This document shows positions 41,867 to 49,809 of a stretch of DNA of 54,916 bases, in pieces. Position numbers and translations under genes: made by a program. This DNA comes from an uncultured bacterium (GTDB lineage: Bacteria > Bacillota > Clostridia > Lachnospirales > Lachnospiraceae). The stretch lies in the NCBI GenBank assembly GCA_947177425.1, contig CAMWUN010000022.1:1-54916 (forward strand), written 5' to 3'. Below the pieces are notes generated by a model that ran no database searches, was not told the DNA's origin, and saw nothing but the letters and a program-made list of their open reading frames with translations. The stretch's first letter is position 1. Every line of letters begins with the position of its first letter.

Positions 41867-44800
41867 TTTAATAATTTATCCTTTCGTTTTTTCAGCACAA
41901 TAATAAGTAGCGTTAGGAGCGCTGCACCGCACAGGGTAAGGAGAATAATGGTTCCTGTGGATGCCGGGGCCGGCCGGTCGGCACAGCTTAGAACCAGGTC
42001 TGTTTTTTTATAGGTAAATACATAATAGCTTCCGTCTTTTTCCGTGTCAACAGGTATCCAGGCGTTGTCCTCCAAAATTTCAACCTGTGGATTTTCCATT
42101 TCAGAGGGAATAAGATATCTGATTTTGTATGGCCCGGCGGAATTTGCCGGGATGGATATCTTCCAGCACTGGGCCTTGGTTACGGCATTCTCCGGGTAAG
42201 CGTCAATTGGAGAAACCATAAGGGTATCCTCCGGGCTGAACTGGCCTTCCACCAGAAGTATGGGACGCTGGCCGACTGTCTGTATGCTTTCTATTGTGGC
42301 GGCATATTCAGAGTAAATGGCTTCTATCTGCTGGTCAAAGGTGATGGCATCAGAATCAAAATCGCTCCATTTCCCGATACAGCCTTCCTTTACAGGCACA
42401 GGCGGAAGATCTTCGGTGTGGAAGGTGTCGCCATACTCTAATGTGATGACTGCCACAGTTTTGTCCTGGGCAGTAAAGGTCAGATAGATGGATTTAAAAA
42501 TAGCAGGCAGGTCAGGAACTTCCATGAATTCTTCATAGGCAAGGGGCTGTGCCTTACCCTCATAGCTGATTCCGTCAACTCCGGCAGGGCATCCCTGCAC
42601 AAAGAAATTATTTTTTAAGGTGTTGTCTGAATCTGTTTTTCCCGCAATGGAACCCAGGTAGGTTTCCCCTTCCTTAATGTTTACCATGCTGTAACAGTCA
42701 GTGATGCTGGAAGCATATCCGGCAATACCGCCGATCTGGCTGATGCCGCTTAAGGTGCATTTTGCGCTGCTTAGACGGATGGTGGAGGCGCTGTATCCGG
42801 CAATGCCGCCAATCATGTCGCCGTCACTGCTGACATTGCCGCTGTTTAGACATTCAATGACGCTTCCTAAGGTCATTTCCCCGGCGATGCCGCCGATATG
42901 GTTCTTTTTACCGTTTACAGCTCCAGTGTTCTGGCATTTGCGTACAACAATGCGTTCTTTATAGCGGAAATTGAGGGTAAGGTCATTTCTGCCCCAGTCA
43001 AAGTCATCTTCCGGGTCGAGATTATTTTCCCTTGAAAGAGAGCCTGCAATGCCGCCTGTATTTAAATCCCCGTTAATCCTGCCATTATTGATACAGTTTG
43101 TGACTTTTCCGGCGGTATCGGTGATTTCATCTTCATCGGAGATATCAGTGAGGATGTCGTCCGGGTCTGTGGCCTGGGGGTTGGTGATAATATCACTGAT
43201 TACTCCCAGTTCATCAATGATTGCCTGAAAATCATTCAGTATAATCTGGTTTTCATTATCCAGCATGGAATTTAAAAGCCGCATATCCGATGTAATTGCG
43301 GAAAAACTTGTGCTTAGGGAGTTCTGCGCTGCAAAAATACGGGAACTTAAAATGGATGTCTGGCTGCGGACAGTATTCTGCATCCTCTCCAGCACATGGG
43401 ATGCGTCCTCATATACATTCTGCTGCGCTTCATTAATGTTTTTTTCCACCGTTTCCCTGTCAATGCTGTTTTGCAGACTGTCAAAGTCCAGGGCAGGAGG
43501 GGTGGGCCAGCCCTCCTGCCAGCCCGCCGCAAACGGGTTCCGGGTAGGAGAGGGACTGGGGGAGGAATCTGTGCCATCTTCCACGGGAGTGGGGGATGGG
43601 GAGGAAATTTCATTAATGTCCAAAGTCTGTGTCTGCCCCAGAGAAGAAGAACGCGCCGTGAGAGTATATCTGCCTGATTCCCGCCAAAGGAAGCTGTCAG
43701 AACTATCCGCAGCAGGTGACATAGTCTTAGCTGTTGTGCCAGAACTGTCTTTATCTGCTATGTCAGAACTGTCTTTATCTGCTGTGTCAGAACTGTCTTC
43801 ATCTGCTGTGCCAGAGAGGCTTTCGTCTGTTGTACCAGAGCCGTCTTTATCTATTGTATCGGAAGTATCTTTATCCTCTGTACCGGAATCAGCTTCATCA
43901 TCTCCATCAGCAGTATCTTTATCTGTCGTGCCGGAACCTTCCTCCTCTGTGTCAGAACTGTCCTCCTCTTCTGTGTCTGTGTCAGAGCTGTCTCCTTCGC
44001 CTTCCTCTGGAAGAACTCCGGGCGTTGCGGTAGGAACCGGAGATGGGGAGGGAACAGGTGTTTTGTCAGGAACCCCGGTGGATACCGGTGAAGGAGAAAC
44101 ACCGTTGTCCCCGGAAGGCGACAGTGTGGGCGTGGGAGTAACGTCAGGAATATCCGGTACTGCACTTGGCGTGACTGCGGGACTTCCAGAAGGCGCAGGA
44201 GAGCGTGACGGCCATGGGGTAAAGGAAGCCTTAGGCAGTTTATCCAGAAAATCCAGCGATACCGGTTTGGGGGAAGGCAGGATGGCAAGGTCAGTAAAGT
44301 TTGAAAAATCTGCCAGATCCTGGCCTGCATTTCCCATGATTTCATCAATGGCGCGCTGGGCTCCTTCCACAGAGTTAAGGAGACGGTCCACCTGCCCGGT
44401 GAGACTGCTGGAGGAGGCGGAAGCGTCACGGTCAAGCTGGGTGAGAAGGTCATGAAGCTTATCAAATTCTGTGTCCAGCTTTTGCAAGGTGTCCTCTGAA
44501 AAAGTAAGCTCGCTGCTGGGTTCCATCTGTCCTGCAATGCCGCCCACGTCTTTTCTTCCGTTCAAAAGTCCGTAGTTGATGCAGCCTTCTATGTATCCGG
44601 TCTGGCTGCCTGCAATGCCGCCAATGTTGTAGCCCACATGCTGATAGCCCACAGAGCCGTCATTTGTGCAGGCCCGGATGATGCCCGAATTGGTTCCTGC
44701 AATACCGCCGATATCAGTGACAGAGGCGGCATTTTCCGTGGTAAGAAGGTTGGTAAATCCTGCTTCCACATCAATGGAAGCCAGGTCAATATTGTTGTCG

Positions 44801-45477
44801 GAAGCAATTGTATTTACAAAACTGTGATTGGCGCAGTTTAAGATACTGCCTTTATTTAAACCTGCAATGCCGCCGGATACATGTCTGCCGTATACAACGC
44901 CGCCGGAAGTGCAGTCTGTGATGACTCCAGTGACATCATTTAAGCCTGCAACAGACGCAGCCTGACTGCCCCCGGTAACATTTCCCTGGGTATGGCAGCC
45001 GGAAATAAGCCCGTAATTGCATCCGGCAAGGAGAGCAAGCCCCGTATGGGCGTTTTTGGCATCGGCAGTGCCGGATACTGTAAGGTTATGGACTTCGCCG
45101 CTTTCCTGAATATAACGGAACAGTCCTGTGTAATTACTGCCTCCGTTTAAGGACAGTCCTTTAACGGTGTGTCCCTGTCCGTGGAAGATGCCGCCGAAGG
45201 TAGGGATGGGGGCGAAGTCCGTGCCGCTCAGGTCAATATCATTGTCCAGTACAAACAATTTGCCGACAGACCAGGAATCAGTCGCACAGTTCCGGGAAAA
45301 TTCCTGCAAATCCTGGACCGTGGCAATGTGGATGGCATCGTCGCCGCCGGGCATTGGCGCCGCATGGACGGGCAGACAGGAAAAAGGCGCAAGTGTCCCT
45401 ATGGTAAATATTATCATGTTAAACAGCACTACAAATGAAGTAAATGTTCTGGTTCTGTATTTGAAAAAGTTATTCAT
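41863..45477 (-). CDS. Large GLUG-repeat, coiled-coil surface protein with C-terminal membrane anchor
   Basis: A 1204-aa exported protein. A signal peptide ends near VHAAP (residue 40). About six GLUG-type repeats (pattern GGIAG...I..C.N.G) run from residue 85 to 320, with VGGIAGQMEPSSE, a helical coiled coil near 325-385, and then a Pro/Ser/Thr/Asp-rich linker near 390-640 that contains eight 8-residue repeats like ADKDSSDT. A second coiled coil covers about 660-780. More GLUG repeats (IGGIAGYSAS, TGGIAGSLSRE) follow, then a C-terminal domain and a membrane helix near 1178-1198 with a KKRKDK tail. ATG 45477 is chosen; it is eight bases inside the MMPL gene's end. I infer a surface or envelope partner of the MMPL exporter. 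Function is unknown. Confidence 0.85.
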   Translation of the reverse strand: MNNFFKYRTRTFTSFVVLFNMIIFTIGTLAPFSCLPVHAAPMPGGDDAIHIATVQDLQEFSRNCATDSWSVGKLFVLDNDIDLSGTDFAPIPTFGGIFHGQGHTVKGLSLNGGSNYTGLFRYIQESGEVHNLTVSGTADAKNAHTGLALLAGCNYGLISGCHTQGNVTGGSQAASVAGLNDVTGVITDCTSGGVVYGRHVSGGIAGLNKGSILNCANHSFVNTIASDNNIDLASIDVEAGFTNLLTTENAASVTDIGGIAGTNSGIIRACTNDGSVGYQHVGYNIGGIAGSQTGYIEGCINYGLLNGRKDVGGIAGQMEPSSELTFSEDTLQKLDTEFDKLHDLLTQLDRDASASSSSLTGQVDRLLNSVEGAQRAIDEIMGNAGQDLADFSNFTDLAILPSPKPVSLDFLDKLPKASFTPWPSRSPAPSGSPAVTPSAVPDIPDVTPTPTLSPSGDNGVSPSPVSTGVPDKTPVPSPSPVPTATPGVLPEEGEGDSSDTDTEEEDSSDTEEEGSGTTDKDTADGDDEADSGTEDKDTSDTIDKDGSGTTDESLSGTADEDSSDTADKDSSDIADKDSSGTTAKTMSPAADSSDSFLWRESGRYTLTARSSSLGQTQTLDINEISSPSPTPVEDGTDSSPSPSPTRNPFAAGWQEGWPTPPALDFDSLQNSIDRETVEKNINEAQQNVYEDASHVLERMQNTVRSQTSILSSRIFAAQNSLSTSFSAITSDMRLLNSMLDNENQIILNDFQAIIDELGVISDIITNPQATDPDDILTDISDEDEITDTAGKVTNCINNGRINGDLNTGGIAGSLSRENNLDPEDDFDWGRNDLTLNFRYKERIVVRKCQNTGAVNGKKNHIGGIAGEMTLGSVIECLNSGNVSSDGDMIGGIAGYSASTIRLSSAKCTLSGISQIGGIAGYASSITDCYSMVNIKEGETYLGSIAGKTDSDNTLKNNFFVQGCPAGVDGISYEGKAQPLAYEEFMEVPDLPAIFKSIYLTFTAQDKTVAVITLEYGDTFHTEDLPPVPVKEGCIGKWSDFDSDAITFDQQIEAIYSEYAATIESIQTVGQRPILLVEGQFSPEDTLMVSPIDAYPENAVTKAQCWKISIPANSAGPYKIRYLIPSEMENPQVEILEDNAWIPVDTEKDGSYYVFTYKKTDLVLSCADRPAPASTGTIILLTLCGAALLTLLIIVLKKRKDKLLK
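43737..43928 (-). repeat. Eight 24-bp tandem repeats in the surface-protein linker
   Basis: Units of 24 bp run in tandem from 43737. The first three are nearly identical and later ones diverge. On the coding strand each encodes an 8-residue acidic unit such as ADKDSSDT. The repeats are in frame, so copy-number change would lengthen or shorten the linker without a frameshift. Confidence 0.8.
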
Positions 45478-48061
45478 TTTTACCACTTCCTTCCGTTTCT
45501 GTCTTTATGCTTCCGTCTGTATTTCCGGCCGCAGCCGTTTCTATGCTTTCCCTGTTATTTCCAGATGTGCTTTCCTCCAGGTCTGCGGCTGGGGTTCTTC
45601 CGCCGGATGCCATGCCAATCAGCGGTTTTTCCAGGATATCAGGGGAAATGGGAACGGCGCTGCCGGATATGACAACAGCCTCCATATCTCCCCGGAGGAT
45701 TCCATTGAAAGAGCCTTCTATTGTGCCGTTTACCTGCCCTCTTATCCGTCCCTGGACACGGACAAGGCCGGAGTAGGATTTTGCGGTAAGATTAATGTGG
45801 TTCAGTTCAAAACTGGTCCGCTCGATAATATGGTCGCCCAGCACCAGAATCTGGGGCAGAACTGCCAGCACCAGAAAAATGGAGATAATGGTACCTCTGC
45901 TTAAGCAGTTCCCGATTGCGGAAATAATGGGGTTGGTGGTCATCTGGCCTATCAAGGCTCCTGCCACTGCAAGAATGCTCCCCGACGTAAAAATTGTGGG
46001 GAAAGCTTCGTTTAATGCGGTGACAATTGCTTCCCTGGGATGCATCTGGGATTTCAGGTCCTTATAGTGACTGGAAATCACGATGGCATAGTCGATATTG
46101 GCTCCCATCTGGATGGAGTTTACAATCAGGTAGCTTAAAAAGTAAAGAGGCGCTTCCATCAGGTAAGGGAATGAAAAGTTAATCCAGATACTGCCCTGGA
46201 TTACCAGTATCAGCAGGACAGGCAGTCCGGCCGATTTGAAGGTAAAAAGCAAAATGATAATAACGAACAGGGCGGAAAGGATACTGATTAACAGATTATC
46301 CTGGCTGAAAGAGGAGGATAAGTCGTAATCACTGGTGGAGTTGCCCACCACGTAGACATTTTCAGTCCCATAATATCTTGCGGCTTCTTTGTGAATAGTT
46401 TGGAGGAAATCAAAGGTTTCCTGGCTTTCCTCGGGCAGGTTCAGGTAAACCACAAGGCGGGTATAGCCGTCTGTCTTAAGCTGCAGCTTTGCCTTCTCAA
46501 GCTGGTCGAAAAGATCGTCCAGTGTTTCCTGTATATCGCCTTCCAGAACAATGTTGTCTTTTTCCATCTGCTCTTTCAGAAATATGAACATATCAAAAAG
46601 AGGAACCTGATAATTGTCAAGGCCGTTAATGATTTGGCCATACTGGTCATCGCTTACGGCATAAGCGGAGTAGAGCAGATTGGACAATTCATATTCTATG
46701 CCGGCCAGTTCGGAAAATTCCCTTGGGTTTAAAGCGTCGGTCAGGGTATACCCGTCCATGGCCTCCACATTGGCAAGGCCCGTGGCGGATTTTACCTCAG
46801 GATAGCTTTCCAGCGCTTTTAAAAGAGAACTTTCAGACCCATAATTGCCGGAGGGAATGATAACGGCTACCATATTGCTGGTGCCGAAAGTATTTTTGAT
46901 TTTCTGGTAGGCAATCTGGCTCTCGCTCTGCTTACTGGTGGTAAGGTCCGTGTAGCTGTAGCAGTAAGGGCATTTGTTGGCCCAGACGGCAACTACCACT
47001 AAGATAAGGGCGAAAATGGGAGGAACAATAAAACGGGTCAGTACATCAAACTTTCCCACTGCCGTGATGGAAGGGAGAAGTTTTTTGTGTTTGGTCCGGT
47101 CGATCAGCCTGCTGAAAAGCATGAGAAGGCCGGGCATCAGTGTGAAGACTGACAAAAGGCTGAGCAGGATTGCCTTAATTAATACGGTGGATAAGTCCAT
47201 GCCGATGCGGAAATGCATAAATACCAAAGCTCCCAGACCGGATATGGTGGTAAGGGAGGAAGAGGAAATCTCCGGGATTGCCTTGGCTAAAGCGGCAATA
47301 CAGGCTTCCCTTGCAGGCTGGGTTTCGTGCTCATCGCTGAAACGGTGGCATAGGATGATGGCATAATCAATGGCAAGGGCAAGCTGCAGGACGACGGTTA
47401 CAGAGTTGGAAATAAAGGAAATTGTCCCACACAAAAAGTTGGTTCCCATATTTAAAAGGGCGGCAACGCCAAAGGTGGCAATCAGTACCGGAACCTCCGC
47501 ATAAGACCGGGAGGTCAGAGTAAGGACAACCACAATGATGACGGCGGCAATGACAATGATGACCTGCATTTCTTCTTTTAAATCTGCTGCACTGTCCACG
47601 CCCACCTCTGTATTGACATAAGTGTCATAATCCTTAAGAAGTTCTTCTATCTGATGCATGGCATCTATGCTGACATCATCAGATACTGTGCCGTCAAAGG
47701 TAATATCGTACAAAGCGGAAGAGTTTATGTAGTGGTCGGCGGTGCTGTCAAATTCCACACCGGAAACACCCGCTGTATTTTCGATATCCGCTTTCAGACG
47801 TTCTCCCCTTTCATAAGAGATATTGGATACCATAACCCGGGCCGTCCCATAAGTCACAAACTCATTGTTCATGATGGTAAGGCCCTGCCGTGTTTCTGTT
47901 TCTTCTGGCAGATAAGTTGTGATATCATTTTCAACCTTGACCCAGTTAGTCGAAAAGAAACAGAATACCAGGGCAAAAATGTATAAAAGGAAAAACAGAT
48001 TTCTCTTATCCACAATAAAAGTAGCCAGTTTTTCCATGGGAGATGATTTGCTTTCTTTCAT
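45470..48061 (-). CDS. MMPL/RND-family exporter
   Basis: An 863-aa membrane exporter of the MMPL group. The N-terminal helix (LFFLLYIFALVFCFF) is followed by an extracytoplasmic loop, helices 2-6, a second loop and helices 7-12. The proton-relay region LALAIDYAIILCHRFSDEHE near residue 252 (cited in part) and GANIDYAIVISSHYKD in the second half are typical. After the last helix there is an unusual tail of about 95 residues with alternating short motifs (GRIRGQVNGTIEGSFNGIL) and a Ser/Thr/Gly-rich end. ATG 48061 is preferred over the longer reading from 48160, which begins upstream of the -10 and -35. It heads the operon; the surface protein start overlaps its stop by 8 bp. Substrate unknown. 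Confidence 0.9.
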   Translation of the reverse strand: MKESKSSPMEKLATFIVDKRNLFFLLYIFALVFCFFSTNWVKVENDITTYLPEETETRQGLTIMNNEFVTYGTARVMVSNISYERGERLKADIENTAGVSGVEFDSTADHYINSSALYDITFDGTVSDDVSIDAMHQIEELLKDYDTYVNTEVGVDSAADLKEEMQVIIVIAAVIIVVVLTLTSRSYAEVPVLIATFGVAALLNMGTNFLCGTISFISNSVTVVLQLALAIDYAIILCHRFSDEHETQPAREACIAALAKAIPEISSSSLTTISGLGALVFMHFRIGMDLSTVLIKAILLSLLSVFTLMPGLLMLFSRLIDRTKHKKLLPSITAVGKFDVLTRFIVPPIFALILVVVAVWANKCPYCYSYTDLTTSKQSESQIAYQKIKNTFGTSNMVAVIIPSGNYGSESSLLKALESYPEVKSATGLANVEAMDGYTLTDALNPREFSELAGIEYELSNLLYSAYAVSDDQYGQIINGLDNYQVPLFDMFIFLKEQMEKDNIVLEGDIQETLDDLFDQLEKAKLQLKTDGYTRLVVYLNLPEESQETFDFLQTIHKEAARYYGTENVYVVGNSTSDYDLSSSFSQDNLLISILSALFVIIILLFTFKSAGLPVLLILVIQGSIWINFSFPYLMEAPLYFLSYLIVNSIQMGANIDYAIVISSHYKDLKSQMHPREAIVTALNEAFPTIFTSGSILAVAGALIGQMTTNPIISAIGNCLSRGTIISIFLVLAVLPQILVLGDHIIERTSFELNHINLTAKSYSGLVRVQGRIRGQVNGTIEGSFNGILRGDMEAVVISGSAVPISPDILEKPLIGMASGGRTPAADLEESTSGNNRESIETAAAGNTDGSIKTETEGSGKNE

Positions 48062-48124
48062 ATCAGACCAGTCCTTCCCTATCTTTATTGTTTTGATATA
48101 TTGTAGTGTTATTTTCAATAGGAA

Positions 48125-48153
48125 ATTATAAAAATCTGCGTGGAAAATAGCAA
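48125..48153 (-). promoter_or_regulatory. Sigma-A promoter of the MMPL operon
   Basis: On the minus strand, -35 TTGCTA (48153-48148) and a perfect -10 TATAAT (48130-48125) are separated by 17 bp. Start site near 48118. Confidence 0.7.
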
Positions 48154-48164
48154 TACCCAAAATG

Positions 48165-48176
48165 GGACATTTGTCC
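48165..48176. promoter_or_regulatory. Candidate TetR operator
   Basis: GGACATTTGTCC is a palindrome of 5-bp arms with a 2-base centre. It lies about 12 bp upstream of the MMPL promoter -35. It is a plausible but weak site for the operon's TetR regulator, because TetR sites usually overlap the promoter. Confidence 0.3.
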
Positions 48177-48251
48177 GGTGTTTTAGTGGTGTATAGTTTT
48201 CATGAGAAAAAACGCTCTGGGGTGCAAAAATTAATTTATTACAGTCAATTA

Positions 48252-48280
48252 TTGTAAATGTGCAAGTTACGCTGTATAAT
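48252..48280 (+). promoter_or_regulatory. Sigma-A promoter of the rRNA methyltransferase gene
   Basis: TTGTAA (48252-48257) and a perfect TATAAT (48275-48280) with 17-bp spacing. The start site would be near 48287, giving a leader of about 130 nt. Confidence 0.75.
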
Positions 48281-48281
48281 A

Positions 48282-48408
48282 TATCATATCGGAAGGAAAG
48301 CAGGCGACTGCGAAGCAGGTATTTGCTTTCACCCGATATGATAGCGATAAACCGGAGGTTTAGAGCGTGTGATGAATTGAAGATTCAGAACCGGAAGGAA
48401 AGCAGGCG
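48282..48408 (+). promoter_or_regulatory. Structured leader with inverted and direct repeats
   Basis: TATCATATCGG (48282-48292) pairs with CCGATATGATA (48333-48343). Inside it, GAAAGCA (48296-48302) can pair with TGCTTTC (48323-48329). The 17-mer CGGAAGGAAAGCAGGCG occurs at 48290-48306 and again, identical, at 48392-48408, just before the start codon. The second copy could compete for the same TGCTTTC partner, so two alternative folds are possible. Because the predicted start site falls near 48287, the outer arm could also act as DNA. No known riboswitch was recognised. Confidence 0.5.
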
Positions 48409-48416
48409 GGGGACGG

Positions 48417-49772
48417 ATGTTACCGGAACAGTTTTTATGCAGAATGGAAAAGTTGCTGGGCGGAGAGTATTCACAGTTTCTTGAAAGTTACGACAGGCCC
48501 AGGCGCGGGTCGCTGCGGGTGAACCTGCGAAAGGGCAGTGTGCCGGAACTGGCGGACAGGGTGGATTTTTTGTCAGATCCGGTTCCCTGGGCGGCGGGCG
48601 GTTACTATTATAAGGAAGAAAAACGGCCGGGAAAGCATCCTTATCATGAGGCGGGGGCATATTACATCCAGGAAGCCAGCGCCATGGCGCCTGCATCTTA
48701 TCTTAAGGCCCGTCCGGGAGAGAGGGTTTTGGATTTGTGTGCTGCGCCGGGGGGCAAGAGTACACAGATTGCAGCAGACATGCAGGGAAAGGGCCTGCTG
48801 GTCTGCAATGAAATCCACCCCCAGAGGGCGAAAATTCTTTCGGAAAATATAGAAAGGATGGGAATCGGAAATGCCATTGTGGTAAACCATGAACCTGCTT
48901 TTCTTGCAGAACGTTTTCCCGGGTATTTTGACAGAATACTGGTGGACGCGCCCTGCTCGGGGGAAGGCATGTTCCGAAAGAATGAAGGAGCCAGTGGGGA
49001 ATGGAGCCCTGACAATGTAAAAATGTGTGCGGCAAGACAGCAGGATATATTGGGAAGTGCGGCTGCTATGCTTCGTCCGGGAGGAAAACTGGTCTATTCC
49101 ACCTGCACTTTTTCCCCGGAGGAAAATGAGGGTACAATCAGTTCTTTTTTAGAAGAACATCCCGGATTTTATCTTGAAAAAGAAGAAAAATTTCCGGGAA
49201 TGGCTTCGGGAATAGCGCCTGGCAGCGGCCCGGCGGCAAAAGGAATCGAAAGAACCATAAGGCTCTGGCCTCACAGACTGGAGGGGGAAGGCCATTTTCT
49301 TGCATGTCTTAAAAAAGAAGGCCATGTGCAGGAAACAGTCAGTATTTATGGGGAAGAAAAGGGAATTGAAGGGAAAGAATGTAAGGAGTGGGAAGAATTT
49401 TGCTCACAGTATTTAAAGTTAAGTTTTTCCGGCATTTATCTTAAATTTAAAGATCAACTGTACCTGGCGCCGGAGGGGACACCTCTGTTAAAAGGCGTTA
49501 AAGTACTGCGGCCGGGACTTCACCTGGGCACAGTCAAAAAGAACCGGTTTGAGCCTGCCCACAGTCTTGCCCTTTTCCTGCATCCCCAGGAAGCGGCATA
49601 CAGCTTTGACCTGTCAGTTGGGGAGGCACAGGATTACATAAAAGGGCAGACCTTTGCGGCGCAAGGCGGGAAAGGCTGGTATCTGATAACCGTTGACGGC
49701 TACAGTCTGGGATGGGGGAAACTGGCGGGAGGCATTATGAAAAACCACTATCCAAAGGGGCTTAGAAAGTGA
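48417..49772 (+). CDS. rRNA cytosine-C5 methyltransferase, RsmF/RsmB-like
   Basis: A 451-aa RNA m5C methyltransferase of the NOL1/NOP2/Sun family. The SAM-binding motif VLDLCAAPGGKSTQIAADM lies near residue 101 (cited in part). The two catalytic cysteines are in VDAPCSGEGMF near residue 178 and in VYSTCTFSPEENEG near residue 228. The C-terminal 130 residues form a separate RNA-binding part (GVKVLRPGLHLGTVKKNRFEPAHSLAL), as in RsmF and its Firmicute relatives. ATG 48417 follows GGGGGACGG. It probably acts on 16S rRNA in the cytosol. The gene has its own promoter and an unusually structured leader. Confidence 0.92.
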   Translation: MLPEQFLCRMEKLLGGEYSQFLESYDRPRRGSLRVNLRKGSVPELADRVDFLSDPVPWAAGGYYYKEEKRPGKHPYHEAGAYYIQEASAMAPASYLKARPGERVLDLCAAPGGKSTQIAADMQGKGLLVCNEIHPQRAKILSENIERMGIGNAIVVNHEPAFLAERFPGYFDRILVDAPCSGEGMFRKNEGASGEWSPDNVKMCAARQQDILGSAAAMLRPGGKLVYSTCTFSPEENEGTISSFLEEHPGFYLEKEEKFPGMASGIAPGSGPAAKGIERTIRLWPHRLEGEGHFLACLKKEGHVQETVSIYGEEKGIEGKECKEWEEFCSQYLKLSFSGIYLKFKDQLYLAPEGTPLLKGVKVLRPGLHLGTVKKNRFEPAHSLALFLHPQEAAYSFDLSVGEAQDYIKGQTFAAQGGKGWYLITVDGYSLGWGKLAGGIMKNHYPKGLRK

Positions 49773-49809
49773 TTTTTTAGACACATGTCAGAAGCGAGAG
49801 GGTGTTTAT

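Noticed and set aside
43737-43928. Regular repeats, CRISPR-like at first sight
   Set aside because: The units are contiguous 24-mers with no spacers and are in frame with a coding sequence.
43265-44455. Long open frame (396 codons) on the plus strand, Ser/Glu/Val-rich
   Set aside because: It is the mirror of the repetitive Ser/Asp/Pro-rich linker in the GLUG gene on the minus strand. There is no ribosome site and no family resemblance.
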